Positions 20,911 through 31,154 of a stretch of DNA of 64,000 nucleotides are shown here, piece after piece. This DNA is from Pelagibacterium sp. 26DY04. Lineage in GTDB: Bacteria; Pseudomonadota; Alphaproteobacteria; Rhizobiales; Devosiaceae. The position numbers and the translations under genes are program-made. The notes below the pieces were generated by a model. That model saw nothing but the letters and a program-made list of their open reading frames with translations. It was not told the DNA's origin and did no database searches. Location of the stretch: assembly GCF_031202305.1 (NCBI RefSeq), contig NZ_CP101731.1, positions 558,001 to 622,000 of the forward strand, given 5' to 3'. Position 1 is the stretch's first letter; each line of letters starts with the position of its first letter.

Positions 20911-21753
20911 CTAGCGAGACTCGAATTCGTTGATCAATTCACCCAGCGTTTCCAGCCGTTCGAGCGCTTTGGTCTGGTCCTTCTGCGCCATGGTCAGAAC
21001 CAGGGCATTGGTGATCGCCATCGGCACGGTCAGCGTCTGGAAACTATCGTTTGAACCTGACCGTGGGGCAGAAAGCAGCATGTCAGGCGCCGGCGCCAGT
21101 GCCGGTCCCAGCGAACCGGAAATCGAGATCGAGGTCGCTCCGACTACTCGGGCACGCTCGACCAGCGCCGCATAGTGCCGGGGCTGCCGCCGGAACGCGA
21201 AAGCGATCAACGCATCCTCATCGCTCATCCGCAGCACCTGTTCGGCGAGGTCGCGGCTGTCGCCGGAAAGGATCTCCACATCCAGCCCCATACGCAAAAG
21301 CCGCTTTTCGAGCATGACGCCCAGCGTCACTGCATTGCCGCGCGCAAAGATGAACACCCGCCGTGCCCGGATCAGCACTTCTGCCGCCTGCTCGATCCGT
21401 CGTGCATCGATATAGTTGGGCAGATTGCCCAACGCTTCAATCTCGCGGGCGATCAGTTCGGAAAGCAGATCCCCGCCCTGCGCCGCCTCCAGCGTATTGC
21501 GGACTCGCAACGCGGGGTCGGTCTTGACGATGAATTCGTCCCGGATGGCATCGCGAAACCCGGCATAGCTCTCGAACCCGAGCTTTTTGGCCAATCGCGA
21601 TGCGGTGGCTTCATGCACCCCGATTCGCTGTGCTAGGCTCGACGCCGTCCCCAACGCCACGTCGCGCGGCTTGGCGATGATCTCGCGCACGAGCTTCTGC
21701 TCTGCCCGCGTGAGATTTTCGGCCACCGACTGGACACGTTCGAGAATGGACAT
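20911..21753 (-). CDS. RpiR/MurR family transcriptional regulator with SIS domain
   Basis: A 280-residue RpiR-type regulator: N-terminal HTH_6 (RIGVHEATASRLAKKLGFESYAGFRDAI, about 40-75) and a C-terminal SIS sugar-isomerase fold (about 125-260: RRVFIFARGNAVTLGVMLEKRL, GATSISISGSLG). SIS domains of this family sense phosphosugars. It is directly upstream of the Fbp/Afu-type transporter operon on the same strand and has its own upstream copy of the GCAAGTT-type inverted repeat, so it probably controls that operon and itself. Confidence 0.9.
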   Translation of the reverse strand: MSILERVQSVAENLTRAEQKLVREIIAKPRDVALGTASSLAQRIGVHEATASRLAKKLGFESYAGFRDAIRDEFIVKTDPALRVRNTLEAAQGGDLLSELIAREIEALGNLPNYIDARRIEQAAEVLIRARRVFIFARGNAVTLGVMLEKRLLRMGLDVEILSGDSRDLAEQVLRMSDEDALIAFAFRRQPRHYAALVERARVVGATSISISGSLGPALAPAPDMLLSAPRSGSNDSFQTLTVPMAITNALVLTMAQKDQTKALERLETLGELINEFESR

Positions 21754-21813
21754 GGCTCCTCCTGTCCGCTCTCATACGTTTTTGCATTAGAAATTGCAAG
21801 AACAATATATATT

Positions 21814-21827
21814 GCAAGTTAGCTTGC
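21814..21827. promoter_or_regulatory. Candidate RpiR operator, GCAAG-TTAG-CTTGC
   Basis: An inverted repeat 61 bp upstream of the RpiR gene, 12 of 14 bases identical to the site at 20847-20860. It also touches the 3' end of the rhaK-type gene (stop at 21819). Further TTGCAAG/TTGCGCAAG half-sites flank it. Confidence 0.55.
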
Positions 21828-23195
21828 GCAAGTGCTCCGCCAACGCCGCGCGTATTCGCGCAAGGCCCCTGCTTCCGCAACGCCCAATTCCCGTCTCTCA
21901 GAACGGCCGCGCGGCCTTGCGCCTTTGCCTAATGCCAGTAACGCCGCACCGATGCTTGTCCCCGTTGCGTTCCGTCCATCGGCAAGCACGGCCCGCCCCG
22001 TTGCTGCCTCCAGCATCGCCAGATAATCGAAGTTCCGCGCGAAGGGGCCCTCGACGATGATCTCGCCCTCCGCTCCGGTTAGGGTCAGGCATTCCGCCGT
22101 CATCAGCGCCAGGTAAAACGAGATCACCGCATGCCGCGTCGGCGCATCCGCCGTCTCGGCGCCCCTAGTCCACCGCGCCGCCCGCCCGGGAAACGGCCCC
22201 GACCCGCTTTGCACGGTCGGGAGCAGCATCAATCCCTTCTCCAGCACCGTCTTGACCGTCCCGGCGTCGTGCGGCTCGGTCCTGTCACCTGTCAGCAGCG
22301 AATATTCCCGCCCCCCCATCAACCGCGCCGAGGGCACCGTGCGGCCAAGTGCGTCGATATTGGCGAGACAATCGCGTTCCGCATCAAGCATCTCGATCTT
22401 TCCACCGGGCGAGGCGACCACCACCCAGGTTCCGGTCGAAACCACTGAAAACGGCGGCGTCCGCTCCAGCACATGCGGCAGCAGCGAAGCGTTGGAATCG
22501 TGAATGCCGCAATGAACGGGCGTTCCTTCCGCCAGCCCCGTCCGGTCGGCAACCTCGGACCCGATTGCCCCCAGCGCATCGAACGCCGACCGGATCGGCG
22601 GCAGCTTTCCGCCAATCTCCAAGGCCTCGACCAGCAACGAAAACCTCCCGCGCTCGAAATCCCACAGCCCCGTATGGCACCCCAGCGATGTCAGCTCCGA
22701 CGCCGCCACCCCGGTCAGCCGCCAGGCCCAATATTGCGGATAGGTGAGTATGGCCCGCGCCCGCGCGAACGCCTCCGGCCATTCCCGCTTCAGCCAATAA
22801 AGCTGTGCTCCGAGGTTAAGCCCCATCGCCAGCCGGGGGGTCAGCGTCACCTCAAAAGGCGGGCACAGAGCGTCATACTCGGCCCGTACCGTAGCGGGCC
22901 CGTCGAACTCATAGTCGAGCACCGGCAACACCAGTTCGCCTGCCCCATCGACCAGCGCCGCGGTTGCCCCATGCGTGGTGATCGAGAGCGCGTCGATGGG
23001 GTACTCGCGGTTGAGTTCGCCCATCGCCGCCAGCAGGAAATCCCAGATCCCCTCGATATCGAAATGCGGGTAGGGCGGTCCGCTCAGCACCCGATTGGGC
23101 CGCGTGCGCACCGCCACTTCGGCCATCGTTTCGGCATCGACGATGGCGAATTTGGCGTTTGTCTTGCCGATGTCGATGACACCGACATGCCTCAT
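21819..23195 (-). CDS. rhaK: FGGY-family carbohydrate kinase, probable L-rhamnulokinase
   Basis: A 458-residue FGGY kinase: N-terminal phosphate-binding VIDIGKTNAKFAIVD, HGATAALVD, then the C-terminal FGGY domain (STGTWVVVASP, GGREYSLLTG, EGPFARNFDYLAML). ATG 23195 overlaps the rhaQ stop (ATGA). Last gene of rhaRSTPQ-K. The rhizobial rha kinase is needed for rhamnose import as well as catabolism; here it should phosphorylate rhamnulose (or rhamnose in that model). The longer frame to 23429 is read-through from inside rhaQ. Confidence 0.88.
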   Translation of the reverse strand: MRHVGVIDIGKTNAKFAIVDAETMAEVAVRTRPNRVLSGPPYPHFDIEGIWDFLLAAMGELNREYPIDALSITTHGATAALVDGAGELVLPVLDYEFDGPATVRAEYDALCPPFEVTLTPRLAMGLNLGAQLYWLKREWPEAFARARAILTYPQYWAWRLTGVAASELTSLGCHTGLWDFERGRFSLLVEALEIGGKLPPIRSAFDALGAIGSEVADRTGLAEGTPVHCGIHDSNASLLPHVLERTPPFSVVSTGTWVVVASPGGKIEMLDAERDCLANIDALGRTVPSARLMGGREYSLLTGDRTEPHDAGTVKTVLEKGLMLLPTVQSGSGPFPGRAARWTRGAETADAPTRHAVISFYLALMTAECLTLTGAEGEIIVEGPFARNFDYLAMLEAATGRAVLADGRNATGTSIGAALLALGKGARPRGRSERRELGVAEAGALREYARRWRSTCAS

Positions 23196-24193
23196 CGGCG
23201 CGCCAGCCCCTGCCGGATGCGCCCGATGACGATCGGGACGGCGATCACCGTGATCAGCATTGCGCCCACGACGATCGACATCACGATTCCCGGCACGTTG
23301 AGCAGTCCCAGCCCGAAGGTCACCAGTCCCATCACGCATCCGGCGATCACCACCCCCAATATGCTCCCCGATCCCCCCAGGATCGAAACTCCGCCCAGAA
23401 CCACGATGGTCACCACCTCGAGCTCCCACGCCTGCGCGATCGAGGGCCGCGTCGAGCCCAACCGCGAGGTCAGAAGAATCGCGGCGAGCCCCGACATCAC
23501 CCCGGTCAGCAAAAACAGGATGAACTTGATCCGCCGCACCCTGATCCCGGAGAACTGCGCGGCGATCGGATTATTGCCGATCGCGAACACCGATCGCCCG
23601 AAGCTCGTGCGATGCAAGAGAATGCCGAACAGCACCGCCATCACGAGGAACAGCACAAGCTCGAACGAGATCACCCAGTAGACGTAACCCTGCCCGAAAT
23701 AGGAAAAGCCCGGCGGGTAGTCGGTAAACGCCTGATCGCCCAGAACGATATAAGAGATGCCCCGGAAGAGGCTCATCGTGCCGATGGTGACGACGATCGA
23801 GGGCAGCTTCAGCCCCGCCACCAGCGCCCCGTTGATCGCCCCGCACACCAGTCCGGTGCTCAGGCCGATGGCGATCAACAAGGGCACGTCCGCCCCCATC
23901 TGCGCCGCCGCCCCCATGGCGGTGGAAGCCAGCGCCAGAATGCCGGCCACTGAAAGGTCGATCTCGCCTGAAATGATCACCATCGCCATGGCCAGCGCGA
24001 TGATCGCCCGCTCGGTGAAATTGAACGTGGCGTCCGAAATGCTCCAGGGGGTAAGGAAATAGGGCGTCGCGAAGCTGTTGAAGATGAACACCGCCACCGC
24101 CACCAGCAGCAGAAGGAATTCCCAGCTTTTGAGTGCCCCCATCCAGCGGTTTTCCAGTCGGTCGGGAATGGCGTGCGGATTGGCCGTCGTCAT
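23192..24193 (-). CDS. rhaQ: L-rhamnose ABC transporter permease (RhaQ-like)
   Basis: A 333-residue ribose-type permease (BPD_transp_2) with about ten hydrophobic segments: ISGEIDLSVAGILALAS, GISYIVLGDQAF, NPIAAQFSGIRVRRIKFILF and VLGGVSILGGSGSILGVVIAG are typical. ATG 24193 overlaps the rhaP stop at 24190-24193. It pairs with RhaP to form the channel. Annotation rests on family plus its place in a complete rhamnose locus. Confidence 0.88.
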   Translation of the reverse strand: MTTANPHAIPDRLENRWMGALKSWEFLLLLVAVAVFIFNSFATPYFLTPWSISDATFNFTERAIIALAMAMVIISGEIDLSVAGILALASTAMGAAAQMGADVPLLIAIGLSTGLVCGAINGALVAGLKLPSIVVTIGTMSLFRGISYIVLGDQAFTDYPPGFSYFGQGYVYWVISFELVLFLVMAVLFGILLHRTSFGRSVFAIGNNPIAAQFSGIRVRRIKFILFLLTGVMSGLAAILLTSRLGSTRPSIAQAWELEVVTIVVLGGVSILGGSGSILGVVIAGCVMGLVTFGLGLLNVPGIVMSIVVGAMLITVIAVPIVIGRIRQGLARR

Positions 24194-25169
24194 GGGTTCG
24201 CTTCCGCTTTTCTGAGAATGATCCGCCCCTTCTTGCGCTCGGCGCGGGCGTTGAAGATCACCGCGATGATGATGACGGTTCCCGAGATCGCCATCTGCGC
24301 GAAGGGCGAAACGTTGATCACCGGCAGCGCGTTGGCGACGATCCCCAGGAACAGCGCTCCCAGCACCGCCCCCGCCGCCGTCCCGATCCCCCCGGCAATC
24401 GAGATGCCCCCGATGACGCAGGCGGCGATGACGTTGAGTTCGAACCCGCTGGCGATTTCGGTATAGGCCACCGAATAGCGCGCCACCCACAGATACCCCG
24501 CCAGTCCCGCAACCATCCCCGAGATCATGAAGGCGAAAAATTGCGTCCGCCCCACATCGATCCCCGCGTAGACCGAGGCGGTGGGATTGACCCCCACCGC
24601 ATAGATGTTGCGCCCCAGCTTCGTCCGGCTCATCAACAGCACAAAGGCGGCAATAATGACAATCGCGAACCAGGAGAACCCTGGCAGGCCGAGGAACGTC
24701 ATGCGCGGCAACGCCTTGAACGCGTCGGTCATCTGGTGCGCGTTGACCCATTGCCCCTGCGAGAGCAAAAAGATCGAGCCCCGAAATATGGTCATCGTCC
24801 CCAGCGTCACGACGATGGAGGGGATGCCCAGCTTCCACACCAGCGCCCCGTTGAAAGCCCCCAACAGCGCCCCGCATCCGATGGCGGCCACGATCAGCAG
24901 GGGCACGGGAATACCTGGAAACGCCACATTGAGCAGTGCGACGATCATCCCGCAGAGCGCCAGATTGGCGGCGATTGAAAGATCGATGCAGCGGGTGAGG
25001 ATCACCACCATCTGCCCCAGGGCCAGGATGAACAGGATGGCGGTGTCGTCGAACACGCGCACCAGGTTACCGGGCGCGACAAACGGGGGATAGCGCAGCG
25101 TGATCAGTCCGATCAGCACCAATATCGCCCCGACCAGGATCAGTTCGCGATGTTTCGATAGCGCCGCCA

Positions 25170-25170
<1 letters not shown>
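24190..25170 (-). CDS. rhaP: L-rhamnose ABC transporter permease (RhaP-like)
   Basis: A 326-residue permease of the ribose/rhamnose class (LTRCIDLSIAANLALCGMIVALLN, IVVTLGTMTIFRGSIFLLSQGQWVN, CVIGGISIAGGIGTAAGAVLG). It overlaps both rhaT (25168-25172, TGATG) and rhaQ, so the transport genes are translationally coupled. Confidence 0.88.
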
Positions 25171-26702
<1,532 letters not shown>

Positions 26703-26738
26703 CGTCGCGAAAACCTCGCCGGTTTGAAGGATAAAGGC

Positions 26739-26764
26739 GCTGCCCGGCGTTTTTGCCGGGCAGC
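26739..26764 (-). other. Stem-loop between rhaS and rhaT
   Basis: GCTGCCCGGC and GCCGGGCAGC form a perfect 10-bp stem closing a 6-nt loop. It lies in the 83-bp gap after the binding-protein gene. It may protect the rhaS message and lower rhaT expression relative to rhaS. Confidence 0.7.
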
Positions 26765-26785
26765 ATTGCTATTGCAAACGGACGA

Positions 26786-27784
26786 TCAGAAGATGTCCTT
26801 GAACTCGTCGATATTGCTCGCGTCGTAGACGAACGGCTCGGACATGCCCGCTTCGAGATTGTCGTCGAGCGTGATTTCGCCAACCCGGCCGATCGAGATC
26901 GTGGCGCCCGGCTCGACCGTGGCATTCTCGCTGGCCAGCTCATAAGCGATATAGGCGGCGGAATAGCCCAGATCGACGGGGTTCCAGATAGCGAACTCCT
27001 TGGTCGCCCCGGATTCGATCGCTCCCGCCATTTCCGAGGGCAGACCGAGGCCGGTCACGTAAACCTCTCCGATCATCCCTGCATCTTCCACCGCGCGCGA
27101 AGCGGCCAGAATGCCCACGGTGGTTGGCGCCACGATCACTTTGACATTGGGCATCGATTGCAGAATGCCCTGCGCCTCGCGGTAGGATTTATCGGCCAGA
27201 TCGTCGCCATAGACGGTGGTGACCAGGTTGAGATCCGGGAAATCGCCCATCTGCGCTTCCATTTCCTCGATCCAGATATTCTGGTTGGTCGAAGTGGTGG
27301 TCGCCGAAAGAATGGCGAAATCGCTCTCGCCCTCGGGCATATGCGCCTCGACGAGCTGGAGGTTCATCCGCCCGATCAGCTCGTTGGACGAGGGGTTGAG
27401 ATGCATCTGCCGTCCTTCGGGGGCAACGCCCGAGTCCCAGGAGATCACGGTGATACCGCGCTCCATGGCGCGTTGCAGCGCCGGCACCACCGCGTCCGGA
27501 TCGTTGGCCGAGATGGCGATGGCGTCCACGTTCTGGGCGATCAGCGTGTTGATCACCTCGATCTGGCCTTCCGCCGTGGTCGAGGTCGGGCCGGTATAGA
27601 TGATCTCGACGTCCCCGATTTCCTCTGCCGCCTCCTCGGCGCCCCGCGCCGCGGCTTCGAAAAAGCCGTTGCCAAGCGATTTGGCGACCAGAGCGATGCG
27701 CGTCTGGGCCTGTGCCGGCATGGCGACCGCCATCATGGCGGCGGCCATCGCCGTCGTTGCAAGAAGTGTCCTAACCAAGCTCAT
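26786..27784 (-). CDS. rhaS: L-rhamnose-binding periplasmic protein (RhaS-like)
   Basis: A 332-residue ribose-type binding protein (Peripla_BP_4). The signal peptide ends in AMPAQAQTR, then RIALVAKSLGNGFFEAAARGAEEAAEE, NVDAIAISANDPDAV and GITVISWDSGV. The purpose is capture of extracellular rhamnose for RhaTPQ. A good GGAGGAT site precedes ATG 27784. First structural gene after rhaR. Confidence 0.9.
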   Translation of the reverse strand: MSLVRTLLATTAMAAAMMAVAMPAQAQTRIALVAKSLGNGFFEAAARGAEEAAEEIGDVEIIYTGPTSTTAEGQIEVINTLIAQNVDAIAISANDPDAVVPALQRAMERGITVISWDSGVAPEGRQMHLNPSSNELIGRMNLQLVEAHMPEGESDFAILSATTTSTNQNIWIEEMEAQMGDFPDLNLVTTVYGDDLADKSYREAQGILQSMPNVKVIVAPTTVGILAASRAVEDAGMIGEVYVTGLGLPSEMAGAIESGATKEFAIWNPVDLGYSAAYIAYELASENATVEPGATISIGRVGEITLDDNLEAGMSEPFVYDASNIDEFKDIF

Positions 27785-27836
27785 GAAATCCTCCCTGGAG
27801 CTTTATTGGTTGCTTTTCCCGCGCCGGTCATCGTCC

Positions 27837-28649
27837 TCAGGCGACCGACGAAGAGTCCTCCGTGTTCGACCGCTCCCCGGCATCGGCGATGATGAGTTTG
27901 ATGCCGTTATCCTCCAGCATCTGGCGATCCTGATCGCTGATGCCGCGGTCCGTGATGATTGTGGAAATCCTTTCGAGCGGGCACAGGATCAGGCTCGAGC
28001 GCTGGCGGAACTTGGTGGAATCGGCCAGTACCACCAATTCGTCGGCCTGCCCGATCAGCTTCATTTCCGCCTGGATCAGCAGCGGGTCGGCTTCGGTCAG
28101 CCCATGCCGTCCCAGCCCCTGCGCCCCCATGAACATGCGCTTGGCATAAAAATGCCGCGTCACGTCGCTTTCGAAGGGCGAAAGAATGATGTTCTGCTCG
28201 CGATAGATCGTGCCCCCGGGGACCACCACCGAATTCTTCGAATGTGCCAGCAGATGGCTGGCGATCGGGAACGAGTTGGTCAGCACCTGGCAGCGCCGGG
28301 CGATCAGGTGAAACACCATCTGGTAGGTGGTCGTACCTCCATTGATGATGATCGAGTCCCCGTCCGCGCAAAGGTCCACCGCCGCCTTGGCGATAGCGCG
28401 CTTGAGGGGGGCATTGATCGATTCATTGACCGAGAACGGCCGCCCCACCAGCCCCGATTGCGTCGGCGGATTGAGCGCCTCGGCGCCCCCGCGCACCCGC
28501 CGCAGCTTGCCCTGCACATGCAGCGCCGCGATATCGCGTCTGATGGTGGCTTCGGAGGTGTCGGTGAGGTCCACAAGTTCGCCCACGGTCGCGACCGGCC
28601 GCGCCTGAACGGCGGACAGAATGACCTTGTGGCGTTCGCGCTCATGCAT
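27837..28649 (-). CDS. rhaR: DeoR-family transcriptional regulator of the rhamnose locus (RhaR-like)
   Basis: A 270-residue DeoR protein: N-terminal HTH (TVGELVDLTDTSEATIRRDIAAL, about 20-45) and a C-terminal DeoR sugar-phosphate sensor (INGGTTTYQMVF, VVPGGTIYREQNIILSP, LADSTKFRQRS). ATG 28649 is chosen because the helix then starts at the usual distance and GGGAGG lies about 12 nt upstream. It is divergent from rhaD and first in rhaRSTPQ-K, consistent with control of both arms. Confidence 0.88.
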   Translation of the reverse strand: MHERERHKVILSAVQARPVATVGELVDLTDTSEATIRRDIAALHVQGKLRRVRGGAEALNPPTQSGLVGRPFSVNESINAPLKRAIAKAAVDLCADGDSIIINGGTTTYQMVFHLIARRCQVLTNSFPIASHLLAHSKNSVVVPGGTIYREQNIILSPFESDVTRHFYAKRMFMGAQGLGRHGLTEADPLLIQAEMKLIGQADELVVLADSTKFRQRSSLILCPLERISTIITDRGISDQDRQMLEDNGIKLIIADAGERSNTEDSSSVA

Positions 28650-28700
28650 ATCCGGCAAATCCTCCCTTGGTCGTATGGCATCACCAAAAACGATCACTGT

Positions 28701-28757
28701 CAATCAGCATGTAACGAAGTTGACCTATTTTGATCGAACTTGATTGTTTTGTGATTG
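28701..28757. promoter_or_regulatory. rhaR-rhaD divergent control region with CAATCA/TGATTG half-sites
   Basis: This AT-richer patch holds CAATCA at 28701-28706 and TGATTG at 28741-28746 and 28752-28757, with the related TGATCG between them. Repeated short inverted or direct half-sites between a DeoR gene and its divergent target are typical DeoR binding regions. TTGACT at 28755-28760 could be a -35 for rhaD. Assignment is tentative. Confidence 0.4.
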
Positions 28758-28821
28758 ACTTTGTCCTGACCGCATGTGGTTATGAAGCCAAAAGACCGAT
28801 CCGGCTTCTGGGAGGAATACC

Positions 28822-30924
28822 ATGCCAGCTTCCGCCGCACCTGCGCGCATCGCCAATCTGTGGGACGATGCGAAGACCGCGTCCATGACCGAGCCCGAGC
28901 GTCTGGTCTACCGCTCCAATCTCCTGGGCTCGGACAAGCGCGTCACCAATTACGGCGGCGGCAACACCTCCTCGAAAATCTTCGAAAAGGACCCGCTGAC
29001 CGGTGAGCAGGTCGAAGTCCTTTGGGTCAAAGGCTCGGGCGGCGATGTCGGCACCATAAAGCTCGACGGCTTTTCCACCCTCTACATGGACAAGCTCCGG
29101 GCGCTGAAAGGTCTCTATCGCGGCCTCGAACACGAGGACGAGATGGTCGGCTATCTCCCCCACGCCACCTTCAACCTCAATCCCCGCGCCGCTTCGATCG
29201 ATACGCCGCTGCACGCCTATGTGCCCAAACCCTTCGTCGATCACATGCACCCCGACGCCATCATCGCCATCGCCGCCTCGAAAGATTCCAAAGCGCTGAC
29301 GCAGGAAATCTTCGGCGACGAAATCGGCTGGCTCCCCTGGAAGCGCCCCGGCTATGAGCTCGGCCTGTGGCTGGAAAAATTCTGCCTCGACAACCCTCAG
29401 GCCAAGGGCGTCATCCTCGAATCCCACGGCCTGTTCACTTGGGGCGACACGCCCAAGGAGTGTTACGAGCAGACCATCGCGACCATCAACAAGGCAATGG
29501 ATTGGCTCGAAGCCAAAACCGCTGCCGTGCCCGCCTTTGGCGGCGAGAAATTCGCCTCGCTCCCCGCTGAGGAGCGCCGCGCCATCGCCGCGCGTCTAAT
29601 GCCCGCCATCCGCGGCATGATCTCGGCCGACAGCCACAAAGTCGGCCATTTCGACGACAGCGACACGGTTCTGACCTTCGTCAATTCAAAGAACCTCGAA
29701 CCCTTGGCTGCGTTGGGCACCTCGTGCCCCGATCACTTCCTGCGCACCAAAATTCGCCCATTGGTCATCGCTTTCGACCCCGCCAACCCCGACGTCGATG
29801 CCGTCCTCGCCAGCCTCCCCGAGCAGGTCGAGGCCTACCGCGCCGACTACTCTGCCTATTACGAGCGCTGCAAGCGCGAGAATTCCCCCGCCCTGCGCGA
29901 CCCCAACGCCGTGGTGTACCTGATGCCCGGCGTCGGCATGTTCACCTTCGCCAAGGACAAGGCGACCGCCCGCATCTCCGGCGAATTTTACGTCAACGCT
30001 ATCAACGTCATGCGCGGCGCCTCCGCCGTTTCCACCTATCAGGGCCTTTCCGAGCAGGAGGCTTTCGATATCGAATACTGGCTCCTTGAGGAAGCCAAGC
30101 TGCAACGCATGCCCAAGCCCAAATCCCTTGCCGGCCAAATCGCGCTGGTGACCGGCGGGGCAGGGGGCATCGGCAAGGCCACCGCCGCGCGCCTCCTTCG
30201 CGAGGGCGCTTGCGTGGTGATCGCCGATATCGATGAAGCGGCGTTGGATGCCGCCAAGGACGAGCTTGCCGCCGCCTTCGGCAAGGATGTCGTCCGCACC
30301 GCTTTGGTGGACGTCACCTCTGAAGAGGCGGTGATCCGCGGCTTTTTCGGTACCTCAGTCGAATTCGGCGGCCTTGATATCCTCGTTTCCAATGCCGGTC
30401 TCGCCTCTTCTGCCCCCATCGAGGAGACGTCGCTGGAGCTGTGGAACCGCAACATGGATATCCTCTCGACCGGCTATTTCCTGGTTTCCCGCGAAGCGTT
30501 CAAACTCTTCCGCGCCCAGAAGATCGGCGGCAACGTCGTCTTTGTCGCGTCCAAGAACGGCCTCGCCGCCTCCCCCAACGCCTCGGCCTATTGCACGGCC
30601 AAGGCCGCCGAAATCCACCTCGCCCGCTGCCTCGCGCTCGAAGGCGCCGCCGAACAGATCCGCGTCAACGTGGTGAACCCCGACGCCGTGCTGCGCGGTT
30701 CGAAAATCTGGACCGGCGAATGGAAAGAGCAACGCGCCGCCGCCTACAAGATGAGTAGCGACGACCTCGAGGAACACTACCGACAGCGCTCCCTCCTCAA
30801 GCGCTCGGTCTTCCCCGAGGACATCGCCGAAGCCATCTATTTCCTCGCCTCCGACATGTCGGCAAAATCCACGGGCAACATCATCAACGTCGACGCAGGA
30901 AACGCCCAGAGTTTTACGCGCTGA
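28822..30924 (+). CDS. rhaD: Bifunctional rhamnulose-1-phosphate aldolase / L-lactaldehyde (short-chain) dehydrogenase
   Basis: A 700-residue fusion. Residues about 1-400 are a class II aldolase/adducin domain (NYGGGNTSSKI, MHPDAIIAIAASKD, ESHGLFTWGDT with zinc-ligand histidines). Residues about 430-700 are a short-chain dehydrogenase (ALVTGGAGGIGKATA, SNAGLASSAP, YCTAKAAEIHLARC with catalytic Tyr and Lys). The first half cleaves rhamnulose-1-P to DHAP and L-lactaldehyde; the second should oxidise lactaldehyde to lactate. GGGAGGAA precedes ATG. First gene of the forward rhaD-rhaI-rhaU arm. Confidence 0.93.
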   Translation: MPASAAPARIANLWDDAKTASMTEPERLVYRSNLLGSDKRVTNYGGGNTSSKIFEKDPLTGEQVEVLWVKGSGGDVGTIKLDGFSTLYMDKLRALKGLYRGLEHEDEMVGYLPHATFNLNPRAASIDTPLHAYVPKPFVDHMHPDAIIAIAASKDSKALTQEIFGDEIGWLPWKRPGYELGLWLEKFCLDNPQAKGVILESHGLFTWGDTPKECYEQTIATINKAMDWLEAKTAAVPAFGGEKFASLPAEERRAIAARLMPAIRGMISADSHKVGHFDDSDTVLTFVNSKNLEPLAALGTSCPDHFLRTKIRPLVIAFDPANPDVDAVLASLPEQVEAYRADYSAYYERCKRENSPALRDPNAVVYLMPGVGMFTFAKDKATARISGEFYVNAINVMRGASAVSTYQGLSEQEAFDIEYWLLEEAKLQRMPKPKSLAGQIALVTGGAGGIGKATAARLLREGACVVIADIDEAALDAAKDELAAAFGKDVVRTALVDVTSEEAVIRGFFGTSVEFGGLDILVSNAGLASSAPIEETSLELWNRNMDILSTGYFLVSREAFKLFRAQKIGGNVVFVASKNGLAASPNASAYCTAKAAEIHLARCLALEGAAEQIRVNVVNPDAVLRGSKIWTGEWKEQRAAAYKMSSDDLEEHYRQRSLLKRSVFPEDIAEAIYFLASDMSAKSTGNIINVDAGNAQSFTR

Positions 30925-30960
30925 AAGTGCTTGGGCACTGGCGTCGGTTTAGCCACCGAC

Positions 30961-31101
30961 TACCCTTCTCCCCTGGTGGGAGAAGGTGGCCGCGAAGCGG
31001 TCGGGTGAGGGGGGCTTGCCGTAGCGCCTGCCAGGAGCTTTTCTTCTCCCCTTGAGGGAGAAGGTGGGGTTTCGCCGAAGGCGAAAGGTCGGATGAGGGG
31101 T
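30961..31101. repeat. Palindromic intergenic repeats (two units) between rhaD and rhaI
   Basis: Two units of a recurring element: hairpin arms CCTTCTCCC/GGGAGAAGG (first at 30964-30986), a second small GC hairpin, then TCGGGTGAGGGG or TCGGATGAGGGG. The same family occurs near 54545-54771, 58966-59130 and 60350-60490. It may stabilise upstream mRNA or partly terminate it between the two rha genes. It is not CRISPR: there are only two copies and no regular spacers. Confidence 0.8.
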
Positions 31102-31154
31102 GCGCAGCGCTGGCCCAAGAACCAGCTCCTGCAATTAGAACTGGGAGGAATAAT

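Noticed and set aside
30961..31101. Possible CRISPR array
   Set aside because: Only two imperfect units, each itself palindromic, with no constant spacer length or cas genes; the same units are scattered elsewhere.
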